The notes beneath the pieces are model-generated. The model did no database searches. It was not told where the DNA came from and saw only the letters and a list, made by a program, of their open reading frames with translations. A program made the translations under genes and the position numbers. DNA of 64,000 bases from Cutaneotrichosporon cavernicola (taxonomy: Eukaryota > Basidiomycota > Tremellomycetes > Trichosporonales > Trichosporonaceae), in assembly GCF_030864355.1 (NCBI RefSeq), contig NC_083398.1:1736001-1800000 (forward strand), read 5' to 3'. Positions 1-11,570 of the stretch are shown here, piece by piece. Within the stretch, counting starts at the first letter, position 1. Each line of letters opens with the position of its first letter.

Positions 1-1639
1 GCGGTGGCGACAGCACGCTCATTCTGAGGAAGCATGCGCACCAGACCGCTCTTCTGTGCCTCGGCCGCTTCAAGCTGTTTCTGCAGCCGTACTTGCTCTG
101 GATTGGCCTCGCCCTCCTCCTCCCGCCGCGCAGCCGCCAGTTTGTCCTCCATCGCGGTGATTTCCTCCTCACGGGCTTGAATCTCTCCCTTGCATTCTGT
201 GACGCTGGTCTGGCCTGTTAGGAAAACAAGAGCTAACACCCACCTTGACAGCCGCAAGAGCTCCACGAGCGTCGCCAAGCTTCTTCCTCTTGGCCGACAT
301 CTCTTGTTGAGTCTGGCGGTGATCGTCGAAAAACCTGGCAATACCGTCGCGGAGCATTTTGATGTCGTCCTTGACCTTTTTGTCGGCCGTGTCGATATCG
401 CTGAGCTTCCCTTCAAGCATCTCGCTCTTGTCGTTTAGCTCCTCAATGTACCCGCGAACGGTATCGATCTCGCCCTCCTTGTCGTTGACAAACGCCCAGG
501 CTAACTGCGCCTTGAGGTCCTCCTGCTTCTTGCGAAGATTGCGAGCCTTCTCGGCGTACTGGATCAGGTTCTGGAGCTTCCTGACCTTGTCCTGCTGGTC
601 GGGTAGGGCGTCTGTGGCATTGGCAAGGTCGCGCGACAACTTCTCCTGGGAGAACTTGGTCAATTTGTACTGGTCCATGATGTCGGCGAGTCCACTGCCC
701 TTGAGGAAGAACTGGTGTCAGCTCTGTCGAGAAGCGAAGAGCATCGTCGAGTCGAGCTCCTCGAAAACACTCACCGAGTACATGATCTTCGGGTCTGTCT
801 TTGCGAGGAAGGTCTTTGCGTTATCTTGTGTGAGCATGCAAAGCGGCGAGTCGATGTTGATGTGCCAGTGGTTGCACATCTTGGTAAGCGTGTCGCGCTT
901 GTCCGAGAGGATTTTGCCGTCCTTGGTTGCGCGAAACTTGAAGTTGGACGAGCCAGATTGGTCAAAGTTGCGCTCAATGACGACCTGGTCACCGAACAGG
1001 TCGTGCATGAACGCATCCTCGCCAACGTTGCGCATGGTCACGGTGACCTTGGCACGGCTGGTGTTAGCTTGACGGCGACCGATGAGGAGAAAGGGGGAGA
1101 AGAGGATGGGGTTGCGGCATGTGGCAAGTAGAGCTATCGACTCACTCCTTCCCCGTCATGATCATGCTCTTGAGGCCCGCGCCGCGGCCAGTGATGGTGG
1201 CCTTAGCGCCAAGGGCGACGGCGAGGCCGGACAGAATAGCCGACTTGCCGCTCCCATTGTGCCCGACGACAAAGTTCATCTTCTCCGCCAGCGTCACTGT
1301 CAGGTTCTCGTGGCACATGAAGTTGATGAGGCTGATCTCCTTGACCACACCGGCAGTGGCAAGCTCCTCGGGGTTGCGGCGCTTGCGCTCGATTTCGCGT
1401 TGGCGCCGTAATTCCTCAAGATTGGCCTCGACATCGTCGTCATCCATCTCGTCATCAGAGTCGAGGTAATCGCTGTCTTCCTCGATAGTGTCGGCGCGCT
1501 CCGGATGCTCACGCTTGACGCGCTTTGCCTGGTGTCAGTTGCTACCCAACTCTGAGCTCACCGTCTGCACGCCCTCGTCATCACTTCCTGGGTCTAAGGA
1601 CTGCGACGTCCGCTTTGCGGGGGACGCCGAGGTCGACAT
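1..1639 (-). CDS. SMC6: SMC6, structural maintenance of chromosomes protein 6 (C-terminal part outside window)
   Basis: ATPase subunit of the nuclear Smc5/6 complex, which acts in DNA repair and resolution of recombination intermediates. The start ATG at 1639 opens a 26-codon acidic exon, followed by a 33-nt intron (1529-1561). The next exon carries INFMCHENL and the Walker A motif GHNGSGKSA, the combination typical of Smc6 rather than Smc1-5. Further exons give the rest of the ATPase head (FFLKGSGLADIMDQYK, around 650-710) and then a long charged heptad-rich coiled coil down to position 1. Introns lie near 1058-1142, 711-775 and 210-240, each ending CTGACACCAG or CTAACACCAG or similar. The hinge, second coil and C-terminal head are beyond the window. 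The gene is transcribed away from the GNAT gene, which ends only 157 bp upstream. Family assignment is firm; the innermost intron borders are approximate. Confidence 0.92.
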
Positions 1640-1796
1640 TGTTGATTAAGGTGGGAGAGAAAGGTGATGACATAGAGGTTAGTGCGTTCTTGGGATTTCA
1701 GGGGTGACTGGACCGACACGCTTCACCTGCCCCACTCTGAGATCTACCGGAACCAAACACACAATATTCATCCTTGTTTACGCCATTTTGTCCTAT

Positions 1797-2873
1797 CTAC
1801 CTACGCTCCATGAGCTTGTCGACGTGCTGGCGCACGCCGGCCTCCCACTCCTGCCATACTGTGCTCGCCATCCATGTGTCGCGCTGCATGCGGTCTGCGC
1901 CGCGCACGCCGGGGCGACCATCTGTCGTCAGCTCAGGGGCGGGTCTTATCTCACTCTCAGCGCCTTCGCGGTTTGGGGGAAGGACGACGAATGCGCGCAG
2001 CGTGCCCTCGTACTTGTAGCCCATGCGCAGAGCGGCTGCTTGGGACGGCATATTGAGGCTGTTAGTCTTCCACTGGCAGCGGCGGAGACCCCAGCCGCCC
2101 TGCTCGGGCGTGTCGAGGATCTGGTGCATCATGAGCCCGACCATGTGTGTGTTGGCGTGCGTTCGCTGGTGTGAGCTGGCGAGCAGCGTGGGGTGAATCC
2201 AAGGTCCGTGGATAAAGGGAGGATCAGGAGGGGGATGCGGAGGAGAAGGGTGGGGGGATGCAGCCTGCAGCTAGCCGAGGCACATCGAAGCTGCGATCGT
2301 TGCGACCCACCTGGAACGGCTTGAGGATACAAATCCATCCAATCTCGCTCATCATGTTCTCATAGTTTGACTCGAGGAACGACGCCGTCCCGGCAAACAC
2401 GTAGTCCTCTACCGGCGCGTCCAGTCGGTCCAGAGGGGCCGAGTAGATGGCCATGCGGAGCATGGCGGGGTTGCGACGTCCATTAGACTCGCACCAGCGA
2501 CAGACGTCGTCGAGGGTAGTCCAGTCGGCGGGGAGGCCGAGCCAGTGCACGATCTCAGGGTTGGCTTTTACGCCGTCGAGGAGGGGTTGGGCGTGCAGTG
2601 AGGGCTGGATTAGTGAGGAACGGCGAGACGCGGATTGGGCCCAGGAGACCCAGCACGGAGTGTGGGAGCTCAACATCGTATCGTCTGGTCTGGTCTCATA
2701 GGCCGCAAAGCCATCACAGCACCCACCACAAACGGCCGGAGCTCGACCCGGTCCGAGCGAAGCTGCTTGACGTCGAACATGAAGTTGAAGTCATAATCCT
2801 CGAGCTTGGTCTCGAGATGGCAGTTGGTCTCGACCTCGCCCGACGGCGCCTTGTAGTTGTTAGTGTAGGCCAT
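1797..2873 (-). CDS. GNAT-family N-acetyltransferase (RimJ/RimL-like)
   Basis: Predicted acetyl-CoA-dependent N-acetyltransferase; the substrate is not predictable. I rebuilt it as three exons: 2727-2873, 2311-2604 and 1797-2165, giving 269 aa in a continuous frame. All three joins are phase 0, and the introns use GTGGGT donors. The middle exon holds VELRPFV..PSLHAQPLLDG and an ETANYENM-like strand (FLESNYENMMSEIGWI). The last exon carries the typical end of the fold, GLRRCQWKTNSLNMPSQ followed by YKYEGTLR, as in ribosomal-protein-type GNATs. The usual Q/RxxGxG/A loop is not obvious, so the acetyl-CoA loop is divergent. The C-terminus from about residue 215 is charged and not part of the fold. 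It sits between SMC6 and Aurora kinase on the same strand, with no sign of a shared function. Confidence 0.8.
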
Positions 2874-3089
2874 TATGTCAGTATTGTGGATGTGGATGTT
2901 GAGATGCCGAGTATGTATGGTCAAGCGCAAGCGAGTCGAGTGGGCAGGTGGAGGTGGAGGTTGAGGTGGAGGTAGTTGGCCGAGCCGGCCGAGCCGGCTC
3001 AAGCCGATCCAACCGGGTCTAATGGATAATTTGCGGATAAGCTCTCAAACAGAAACAGGTTACATGCACAACAAATACGGAGATGATGA

Positions 3090-4469
3090 TTAGGATGGGC
3101 GCGCAAGTGACTTCTTGGATTTTTCGTATCTCTTGATCCACGGATGCTGCAGCACATCGGCAAGTGGTAGGCGGTCGTCGGGGTGGTACCGTAAGAGCTA
3201 GGGTCAACTATGCTTGTCCGAGAACTTACGCGCTTGATGAGATCGGTGGCCTCTGGCGAGACGTGCGGCGGTACATGTAAGTCAATGTTTCTAATACGAC
3301 GGTACGTCGCTTGGCTCCCGTTCAAATCCTCAAAGGGTGGTGTACCAACGAGGAACTCGTACGCCAGCACGCCGAGAGCCCAGAGGTCAACCTTGGCGTT
3401 GTGCTCCTTGCCCTCGACCATCTCTGGTGGGAGGTAGTCGAGCGTGCCGCACAGCGTCCGCCGCCGGTCACCGGGTGCGTGCACGCTCCATCCAAAGTCA
3501 CCGATCTTGAGCTCGCCCTTGAGACCAATCAACAGGTTCTCCGGCTTGATGTCTCGGTGGATGACGTGCTTCTTGTGCAAGTATGCGAGCGCGTCTGCCA
3601 TCTGCGCAATGTAGCGGGATGAACGTTTCTCGTCAAAGCGGCCGTGCTTGCTCAGCTGCTTGTACAATTCCCCTCTAGCCGCAAACTCGATGATGAGGAA
3701 GATGCGCTTCGAGTCGTGAAAGTAGCCGTACAGTCGGAGGATGTTGGGGTGGCGGAGGTTCTGCTGGATCTCGATTTCGCGGCGCACCTGCTTCTCGACG
3801 CGCCCGTTGACGATCTCTCCTTTGTTCAAGCACTTGAGAGCAACGATGAACTGCGGAGGCGCCTTGGTGCGGGCAAGGTAAACTCGCCCGAACTTGCCCT
3901 TGCCGAGCGGTCGGCCGATCTGGAATGCGGCTAGCGACAGGGGGATGGTACTGATGTCAGCGTCAAGCATCACGGGTACAGCGGAGAGGTGAGGGGAGAA
4001 GTTTGGACAGAAACAAAACTCACCCGCTAGCCGATTGCAACTCAAGCAACTTGGCCGCCTCGCCGGAAACGGTCTCCACGTCCGCGACGTCCCGCTCAAA
4101 CCCGCCATCATACGTTCCCAGGTCCATCTTGCGTCCGCCATCCCTTGAAGCCGGGTTGGTAGCGATAGCTTGGGAGCGCGCAGAAGTAGCGTGTGCCGGC
4201 CCATGGATGCCATGGGCGGTGTGCTGTGTTGGCTTGCGCGGTGACTTCTTCGGGATCGAGCTGGCGGTCGCGTTATCGGCCAATGCCTGAAGAGCGGCGC
4301 GGCTGTGGCTCTCGAGACCCGCGTTGGGCGGCCGCACAAGGTGAGGGTTCATGTACTTCTTCATCAAGGGTGGGAGACGGTTCGAAGCCGAGGGCTGGGA
4401 GCGGGGACTGGATGGCGCAGCCCGCGGGTTGAGGGAGAGGTTCTCCATTAGGTGTGGGAGTTGGGACAT
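3090..4469 (-). CDS. IPL1: Aurora family Ser/Thr protein kinase (Ipl1/Ark1-like)
   Basis: Mitotic kinase of the chromosomal passenger complex, controlling kinetochore attachment and cytokinesis. Exons 4024-4469, 3230-3950 and 3090-3197 give 424 aa with no frame problem. The N-terminal 150 residues are basic, Pro/Ser-rich and low complexity. The kinase domain starts near residue 160 with the glycine loop GKGKFGRVY and catalytic lysine VALKCLNK. It has the catalytic loop [10 protein letters not shown] and the Aurora-diagnostic DFGWSVHAP, then the activation segment [19 protein letters not shown] with its threonine. The last intron (3198-3229) is only 32 nt; without it the C-terminal lobe ([17 protein letters not shown]) would be lost. 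The start [15 protein letters not shown] was chosen because upstream sequence is a pyrimidine-rich leader. Full length and apparently intact. Confidence 0.95.
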
Positions 4470-6122
4470 GGTAGTAGGAATGGAGGATGAGGAGAGTAGG
4501 GAGAGGGGAGAGGAGAAAGGGGTAGGGGAGAAGGTGTGGTTGAGAGCTGGTTGTTCGTGAAAGGTACTGGGGACAAGGTTGAGCAATGTTTGTTGACCAG
4601 GGCGGAGAGAAAGCAGGCGCGGAGTATTGGTGATATTGGATTGAATGGCAGACACGTCATTTTTGTGCCTGGAACATGGAAACTGAGAGGCCATTTGCCT
4701 GTTCCCATTATGATGGTTGATCTGCTTGGTCAATTTCAGCTCACTCACGGCTGGCCAACAGCTTGGAACTCAATGGCAGGGCCACTTGAACTGGTCTCTG
4801 GGATGTAAGAAGAGTGACCGACCACCATCAGGCGATCTGGCGAGAACTGAGTGATCAAGCCAACTGAAGCTGTAGGCCTTTATCATTAGTTGTTTGAAAC
4901 CTAGATTGATGAAACTGGATCTTGTTTGCCTCGTGGTCGGTCAATCTCATTCAGGTTGTCATCGCCCTCGATGCACTGGTCCGCCTCTTCTCCACTCTCC
5001 GCTGGTGGGACGGATCGCGATTAGGCCACATGCTCCACATGGTCCATCCCGTCAGCACGTTGCGAAATGCGGTGTTCTGTGAGTTGGATCAACGCCTTGC
5101 TGTAACGGTTCCACGCCATTGCCATTAAGCGGGCTTCCATTTCCTATATAGCGGTCCTGGGGGAGTTGGCACCCTAAAAATGTCTGGCAACGCGCAATGA
5201 AATTTCCGTTGCGCCTTGTTCAACCACCCGTCTTATTCAATACTCGCAACATGTTTCTACACGCAATACCTCTTACAGTGCAGTCAGTCATGTGAATGCA
5301 AACGCGGTCATTCATTTCCACTTGCCATGCGACGCGAGATCCAACGGAAGCAGAGAGGTACCCGAGGAAGCGCGACGCGGTCGTGTCGGATGTGCCGGGT
5401 GATCATCGACCCTGAAATTCCCTGTCTTCCCTTTGTGTTCGGGATGGAGCTTTGACATGTTCGACAGCACCCGCAGTGGGGCCATTTTCCATTGGGGTGA
5501 CGACGAGCACACGGGGTAGCACGAGCGTTGTCGGGAAATAACTCGCTCGCAGTGCGGCGAGGCGGGACCGATTGGTGAAATTGATGCAAGTGTGGGCTTG
5601 GTGGAATGTCCGCGGACGCGGATACCATGCTGCACGGACCTCTGGCCTCAGGTCGGCAGAGTCGGACTGAGCGGTCTCGCCCACTTTGGCTACTCGACCT
5701 GCATCCTTCATTCTTCCGGAAGCTCATAGTAGCAAGGACCTTATTTTCAAAGCCCACAGAGTCGGCTTGTCCCGAGTGCCTCTCGGGAGGCTTCAGATGG
5801 CCAGCAAGCCAGATGAAGAGGATCAGAGAGTAATGTGGAGTAGTGTTAGGGTAAATGGCCATACATATCTGTCAGGAGGAGAGATACCCAAATTGGGACA
5901 AACGGCGAGAACAGGTTAACAGGGTAAGCTAGATGCTAGGGTTTCAGGGTTTTAAAGGGTCAAAGTTTCGCATCGCCATTATCATCACAATTTATTACAG
6001 TGCCTGGAACCTTGGTAATATCCTCATTCTAATACTCATCAAGAGCTAGACTGCAGTACTGTAATGCAGACTGGTTGCTGCTCTCTCTTCACCTATCGGG
6101 TCATCTTCCTTAGTCGGACAAA

Positions 6123-6153
<31 letters not shown>

Positions 6154-6390
6154 CGCACAGACCACAGACCCACATCTCAACATTCCTTTTCCCCCTCTAG
6201 GATTCCGACTCCCTCTAGAGCCCTCTTGTTCCCTCTTTCACCTCTTGACTCACAAACCACTTGTCTCCCTCTCTCCACCCTTCCCCCTCCCCTCTTTTCT
6301 CTCCCAGACCCAACTTCAAACCCCCGTACTCTGCACAACAAATTGTCACTCACTCCACTCACTCCGCCCGGCGCGAACACACTCGTTAAC
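4470..6390. other. Intergenic region between divergent Aurora kinase and wall-sensor-like gene
   Basis: This 1.9-kb stretch contains no gene I can support. Immediately upstream of Aurora (4470-4560) the minus strand is C/T-rich, as is the plus strand at 6170-6390 before the next gene; both look like transcribed leaders. Several overlapping open frames at 5300-5900 on both strands lack any recognisable motif and resemble chance openings in GC-rich DNA. A TATATA-like element sits at about 5144-5149, but no convincing transcript start or gene follows it. Confidence 0.5.
6121..6153 (+). repeat. ACG/ACA trinucleotide microsatellite
   Basis: A run of ACG triplets interrupted by ACA lies in the presumed 5' leader of the gene starting at 6391. 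It is read as a Thr run in one frame, but no start codon context there fits the gene model, so it is best treated as untranslated. Confidence 0.75.
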
Positions 6391-7657
6391 ATGCGCATCG
6401 CGCTCTTCCTCCTTCCCCTGGCGCTCGCCAGCATCCCGCCCAACCACCCCGCTAGGCGTCACCACGCCAAGCTCATCGCACGCCAGAACGGCACCGACAC
6501 GGACACGGACACGGACACGGGCGTGGGCCCCAGCAGCGTCACTCCTTCCCCTTCGGCTCCGCCCACCTCCTCCGCCGCCCCCACCCCTTCTGAGACCCCC
6601 TCGGCGTCGTCGATCCGGACGAGCAATACGGCCGCGCCTTCTTCAGAGCGCCCTAACCCGACTTCTGCCGTCGATGACACGTCAAGCGCTGACGCCTCAT
6701 CCGTCGTTGCTTCCTCCGCGCTCACTTGTGAGTCGTGCATTGAGCCCTCCCCTCTGCCCACCCTGGTTGCCCGCTGACATCGCAGCTGAACCCTCGGCCG
6801 CTTCGTCCGCCAGAACTTCTGCCACTTTGGTCACTGAGTCGGATATCGGTACCTCGCAGACTGAAACGCTTGCCCCCTCTTCCAAGGGCCAAACCGCCGC
6901 CAGCAGGACCGTCGTCAAGACGTCGACAGCCAAGGCCTCCGCCACTTCGGGCGCTGCCAAGGAGGAGGAGGAGGAGTCTGGGGGCTTGCCAAAGGGCGCA
7001 CTGATCGCTATCATTGTCTGTTCAGTCGTCATCGGTGTTGGTGGTATCGCGTGGACTCTGTTCCGGAAGTGGAAGCTCAAGCCCAGCAAGGGCTTCGACC
7101 AGCGCATGCAGCCCATCGACTTTAGACCCGGCACGGACATGGGCGACGACTTTTTCGAGAAGACCATGGCGCGCGACGCCGACGCCGAGCGTCAACGGCA
7201 GCAGTTCTGCATCGAGCTCGACAACGATTCGCAAAAGGACGCGACGCTCGTCGGTGACATTCAGCACGACTTCACTGCTGGCCCGGCCACCAACGGCTAC
7301 GGCTACCAGCCAAGCCCCTACGGACAGGACTATGACTTCTCTGCGCCGCGCAACGACTGGGACGCGGGTGCGACGGGATACCCGCCCCAGCCGGGCGCGT
7401 ACTACAGCGAGTACCCGACGCAGGACAGCCCTGACCAGCACTCTACGCACGGACACGGCAGCTACGTCGACCACAGCCAGCATGGTCAGGCTGGAGGGTA
7501 TGCGGACCTGCAGCGTGGTTCGAGCGTCGGTCACGCACCCGCACCTGCGCCCGCGGCTCTAGACTTTGGTGCCGACTTTGCAGTTTCTGGCCGCCCCACC
7601 GACTCGTCTGCTGGACCCGCAAGCCCGTACGCTCAGGCGGCGACGTACCGGTACTGA
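6391..7657 (+). CDS. Ser/Thr-rich single-pass membrane protein, wall-sensor-like (Mid2/Wsc style)
   Basis: Predicted plasma-membrane protein with an O-glycosylated outer stalk. Two exons (6391-6727 and 6786-7657) give 402 aa. It begins with a signal peptide (MRIALFLLPLALAS). About 170 residues of Ser/Thr/Ala/Pro follow, including a short TDTDTDTD run encoded by four copies of GACACG at 6496-6519. A single transmembrane helix (ALIAIIVCSVVIGVGGIAW) is followed by basic residues FRKWKLKPSKGF, the stop-transfer signal. The cytoplasmic tail of about 190 residues is Tyr/Gly/Pro/Gln-rich. This architecture resembles Mid2/Wsc-type wall stress sensors, but there is no WSC cysteine domain, so that role is inferred from layout only. 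The intron (58 nt) ends CTGACATCGCAG. Confidence 0.8.
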
Positions 7658-8461
7658 GCAGCGCCGGCGCGCTCACGCCGGCGCGTCCGCCGGGACGCGG
7701 CCTGTACCCGCCTTTAAAGTTGTGAACAGTCGTAGAGGTATACCCTTCCGTGTTTTTCGTAGTGCTCAAGGATGATGAGTTTGTACAACGCCAGGCGGCC
7801 GCGCTACAAGAGTGAGCGTGCGAGCGTGTGAGCGTGCGAGTGTGCATGACGCTTCTCTAATCTTATTCATCATTGGCGACAAGGTTTGCGGAACCAGGAA
7901 CGAGCGTGCCAATCTTAGCCAGACATTGACTGGTAAAGAACAGAGTTTTGGTCTCTGTCTCTCTGTCCCTCTCTCTCTCTCTCTGCCTCAAACCCACGTT
8001 GGGCTGGGACTGGCCCATCTGGCCCATGGCCAGAATCCAATTGAGAATAGTATTGAATTGAGCTAACTAGTCCAGACTGATCACCATACCCTTGCATTGT
8101 CCCTTGGCCGGCTAATCACCGGCGGTCCTTTGTCAAGTGGAGGTAAATAAATATGTCGAGACTAACATGAGAACATGAGGCTTTCGTGATACATTTGCAT
8201 CTGCTCAACATCAAACAACGAGGGCGTCGACGGTGACCACAAGTTGGGAGCAGGAACCGAGCGCGCCGGTGCTGCTTGACTGCTCTTCTGTGTCAGCCAT
8301 TGCATCCTCAATCACATTCGCGAACGACAGGCATCAACGACCAACACGGCCGTGGCTCCTCCCTTACCTCCCTTCCCTCTCCTCCCCTCGTTCTCCATTC
8401 GCCGCCCTCCGAATCCCCTCATCCACTTGCCCTCTTCCCATTCCGTCCACCACTCCTCTCG
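7658..8461. other. Intergenic region with CT microsatellite and pyrimidine-rich leader
   Basis: No gene seen. It holds a GC-rich direct repeat (GCCGGCGCG twice, about 7664-7686) just after the preceding stop. At about 7813-7845 there are several GAGCGTGC units. A CT-dinucleotide tract lies near 7955-7985. A C/T-rich leader at 8340-8460 precedes the glycosyltransferase gene. Confidence 0.5.
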
Positions 8462-10691
8462 ATGAACTCTTCACCGACCAGGGCGGGCCGCACGCGCTCC
8501 AACACGGCCTCGCAGCGCCTTGCGCGGGGCTTGATCCCCTCACATCCACCAGAGAAGGCAGCGGACGAAAAGCGAAAGAAACGACCTCTCAGCTTAAGCT
8601 TGTCGCTTTCAACACACTCGTCACTGTCGACAAGTACGAGCCCACCAAGCCCTAAACGCGCTAGCTTTGGCGCCGCACCTCGACATATCCTTGGTCGGTT
8701 GGCTCGTGCTCGGCGGCTGGTACTGGTCCCGCTCCTCGTCGTCTCCCTCCTGTATTTCTACCTCTACATCTACGAATGGCACCAGCCATACGACTACGAC
8801 CCATCATACCTCAGCTCCTACGACTACGTCGCATCGTTCTTTCGGCGTCCCGAACCGCCATGCGCCTTCATCTCGACGGTAGACGCGTTCGCGCGCGATC
8901 TCGCTCGTATGCGTGAAGAGATCGGCGATGTACCTCTATCACACACGCAGGCCCGCTCAAAAGGACACACGTTCTCCGATACGGGCCACCTCCTACTCTC
9001 GAATAACCCGAATGCGCCACATCCCATCCCGACGCTACTCACCCTCGGCGAGGAGAAGTGGGCGTCTCTCCTCGCCGCGCAGAGCCAGACTCTACTCGAA
9101 GCTGTGGACGAGTATCAGCGCCGCTACGGCCGCGCTCCACCACGAGGCTTTGACAAGTGGTGGGACTTTGCGCGGGCTCACGACGTCGTACTGCCTGACG
9201 AGTACGATGGGATCCACTGGGACCTGGCGCCGTTCTGGGCTCTCCCGAAAGACGAACTGCGGAGGAGACTAAAGGCCGTCGAGGTGATGGATGACGTGTT
9301 TGTCCTCGAACTCCGGAACGGGACTGTGTTTGTCGATATCGAGGAAAGTGGACTCCAGTGGAACGGTACCGAAAGCCGAGCGCGCCAGACAACCGAGTAT
9401 GTCCCCGCCAGGTTAAGTGCTAACGACAGGATGCTCGCCAGCATAGCGGAATACCTCCCAGACCTGCGCGCGACCTTTAGTATCTTTGACCAGCCGCAGA
9501 TCTACCTCTCCTGGGCACGGCGCGACTCGCTCGTCTCCCTCGGCCAACAGGGAAAACGTACGAGCCACCTCGAAGAGGTTGACGATGGCTATGTGCGGCT
9601 CACGCGCAGCTGTGCACCCGACTCTGCATTCCGCACGACGCCGAATGCTACATCTGGCAGGTCGCTGATATATGACCACACTGCTGCCAGCGACATCTGC
9701 GCCAATCCCTACCTCGCGCCCCTCCACGGGCTGACAATAGAGCCACACGAACCGGACTCCTATCCCCGTCCCCACACACAGGTCTTACCCCTCTTCTCCC
9801 TTGCCAAGACCAGCCTCAACTCAGACATCCTCATCACGCCACTCGACCAGTTCGCGCGTCCCAAAAAAGACTGGGCATGGGAGAACAAGCGCGACCCGCG
9901 CCTGTATTGGCGTGGCTCGCCGACCGGCATCTCGATGATGCACAAGGGTGTCCCATGGCGCGACTCGCACCGCTGGCGGCTGCACCTCTTCGCCAACAAC
10001 GCGACGGGAGAGCGCGACGTGCTGGTTCCTCGGCTTACTGCTGGGTCCAGTGTCGGGTTACACACGGAGCGCATGGACGCGATCGCCAGGTCCAAGTGGT
10101 TCTTCAACATGAAGCTGGCTGGCGAGCCAATACAGTGCGACCAGGCCGACGGGACGTGCGATGAGATGCAGTGAGCTTGCCGGATTCATCGCAGCTGACG
10201 ACAGGGAGGAAATCTCATGGGCCAAGTTTGATCCTCCGGCGGCTGCACGCGCATCAAAGTTCCTCCTCGACATTGATGGGAACGGGTGGAGCGCGCGCTT
10301 TCGGCGTCTCATGGCCAGCAACGCGGTCGTGATCAAGACGGGGATCTTCACCGAGTGGTTTGCGCCCCATCTCGTCCCGTGGTTCCACTACGTACCGTCC
10401 AAGCTCGATTTTTCCGACCTCGACACAATCATGGCCTTTTTCACGGGCACGCCGGGCCAGCGACTCGCGTTTGACGAGACGGCGCGCGCGTTAGGCCATA
10501 ATGGCAAGTGTTTCGTCCAGCGCATGTTCCGCTACGCCGACATGCAGGCGTACATGCTCCGCCTCTTTCTCGAGTATGCGCGGGTGATCGCCCCCGATGG
10601 TGTGGACATGGACTTGCACTTGCATCTCTCAGATCAAGCGGGAGATGGGGATGCCGACATGGACACTCCGGAGAAGCGATCGAGAGCATAG
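8462..10691 (+). CDS. Glycosyltransferase family 90 (CAP10-like) type II membrane protein
   Basis: Predicted Golgi glycosyltransferase of the CAP10/GT90 family, whose characterised fungal members act in capsule or cell-surface xylosylation; the donor here is unknown. Exons 8462-10170 and 10205-10691 give 731 aa, split by a 34-nt intron ending CTGACGACAG. The order is: Ser-rich basic cytoplasmic tail, one transmembrane helix near residues 85-105 (LVLVPLLVVSLLYFYLYIY), a luminal stem, then the GT90 domain. Family-typical stretches are LYWRGSPTGISMM, followed by WRLHLFANN, then KFLLDIDGNGWSARFRRLMASN and TEWFAPHLVPWFHYVP. N-glycosylation sequons occur in the lumen. The start at 8462 follows a pyrimidine-rich leader; an upstream in-frame ATG-less extension was ignored. 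The stop is followed 12 bp later by a minisatellite. Confidence 0.88.
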
Positions 10692-11570
10692 ATGACGGTC
10701 TTGTGGGCCGAGTGAGTTGGGCCGAGTGAGTTGGGCCGAGTGAGTTGGGCCGAGTGAGTTGGGCCGAGTGAGTTGGGCCGAGTGAGTTGGGCCGAGTGAG
10801 CTGGGCCTCGGCTTCGACTTTGGTCTCATCCGCTCTCGTCATCAAAAGTCACGGTCCACGACAACCAGACCAAAGTGGAGCGAGCGTGAGAGCCGACAGA
10901 CCTCCGCCAAAAAGCTTAATGTACTTGTATTAATAGGAAGAGCCACCGTGGGAGGCGAATGTCAACCGACTGCCTGCCGACCGTTCCTCAGGTTGGGGTA
11001 TGCATCAACTCGACAAACCATCACCTGACCCTTGCTCCGTTGTCATTCCGTGATCAGTAAGCTTGGGCGAGCCCCAAATCCCAATAACCCAGGCATGTTG
11101 GAGCTCTGTGGTGACATGGTGTATGGGAATCAGGCACGGCACGTGCCGCCACATTCCCTGTCTTTGGACGACGATAGTATTGACAGCCACGGCCGAGAAG
11201 AAGAGCTACGTCGCCCCGGGATACTATAATAGCTCGATACGGCGGGGAATGCGTCACCGTGTCGCGGAAAATGGCTGACATTCAGAGGGTATCGGTGCAC
11301 AGACAGCAGAGGAGGGGGAAAGATGGAAAACGGTTATTTGTCACAAGGCGACTGCTGACCGAGGACTCGTTGGGAAGTGGCTTGTGAATTGATGCCCTCC
11401 TATAGTGATCCTCCACAGCGTCCTACTTCTGACTGGCTCGTCGTCGCTTGCAAATGCAATGCAGATTATAGAATATATAGTGTACCGACGCGGGGAGAGC
11501 TAGCTAGCATCTCAGAGGCGGGGCAGGGCAAATGTATAGAATGGGTAGAATGGAGGGGGGTGTCGAAAGT
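10692..11570. other. Intergenic region between convergent genes
   Basis: Apart from the 14-bp minisatellite at 10703-10800, I see no gene or RNA. It separates the convergent GT90 and MARVEL-like genes and should contain both 3' ends. Confidence 0.5.
10703..10800. repeat. 14-bp minisatellite, seven copies
   Basis: Seven head-to-tail copies of TTGGGCCGAGTGAG (the first differs by one base) run without interruption, with a partial eighth after 10800. It begins 12 bp after the GT90 stop codon, so it probably lies in the 3' untranslated region. The copies are nearly identical, which indicates recent expansion or homogenisation. Confidence 0.95.

Noticed and set aside
359..1072. 237-codon plus-strand open frame opposite SMC6
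   Set aside because: It is the antisense of conserved SMC6 head and coil exons and shows no motif of its own.
5308..5862. 184-codon minus-strand open frame in the Aurora upstream region
   Set aside because: Three overlapping frames are open here, none has a motif, signal or splice signature; typical of GC-rich intergenic DNA.
10703..10800. CRISPR-like array
   Set aside because: Units are directly adjacent with no spacers, and the host is a eukaryote; it is a minisatellite.
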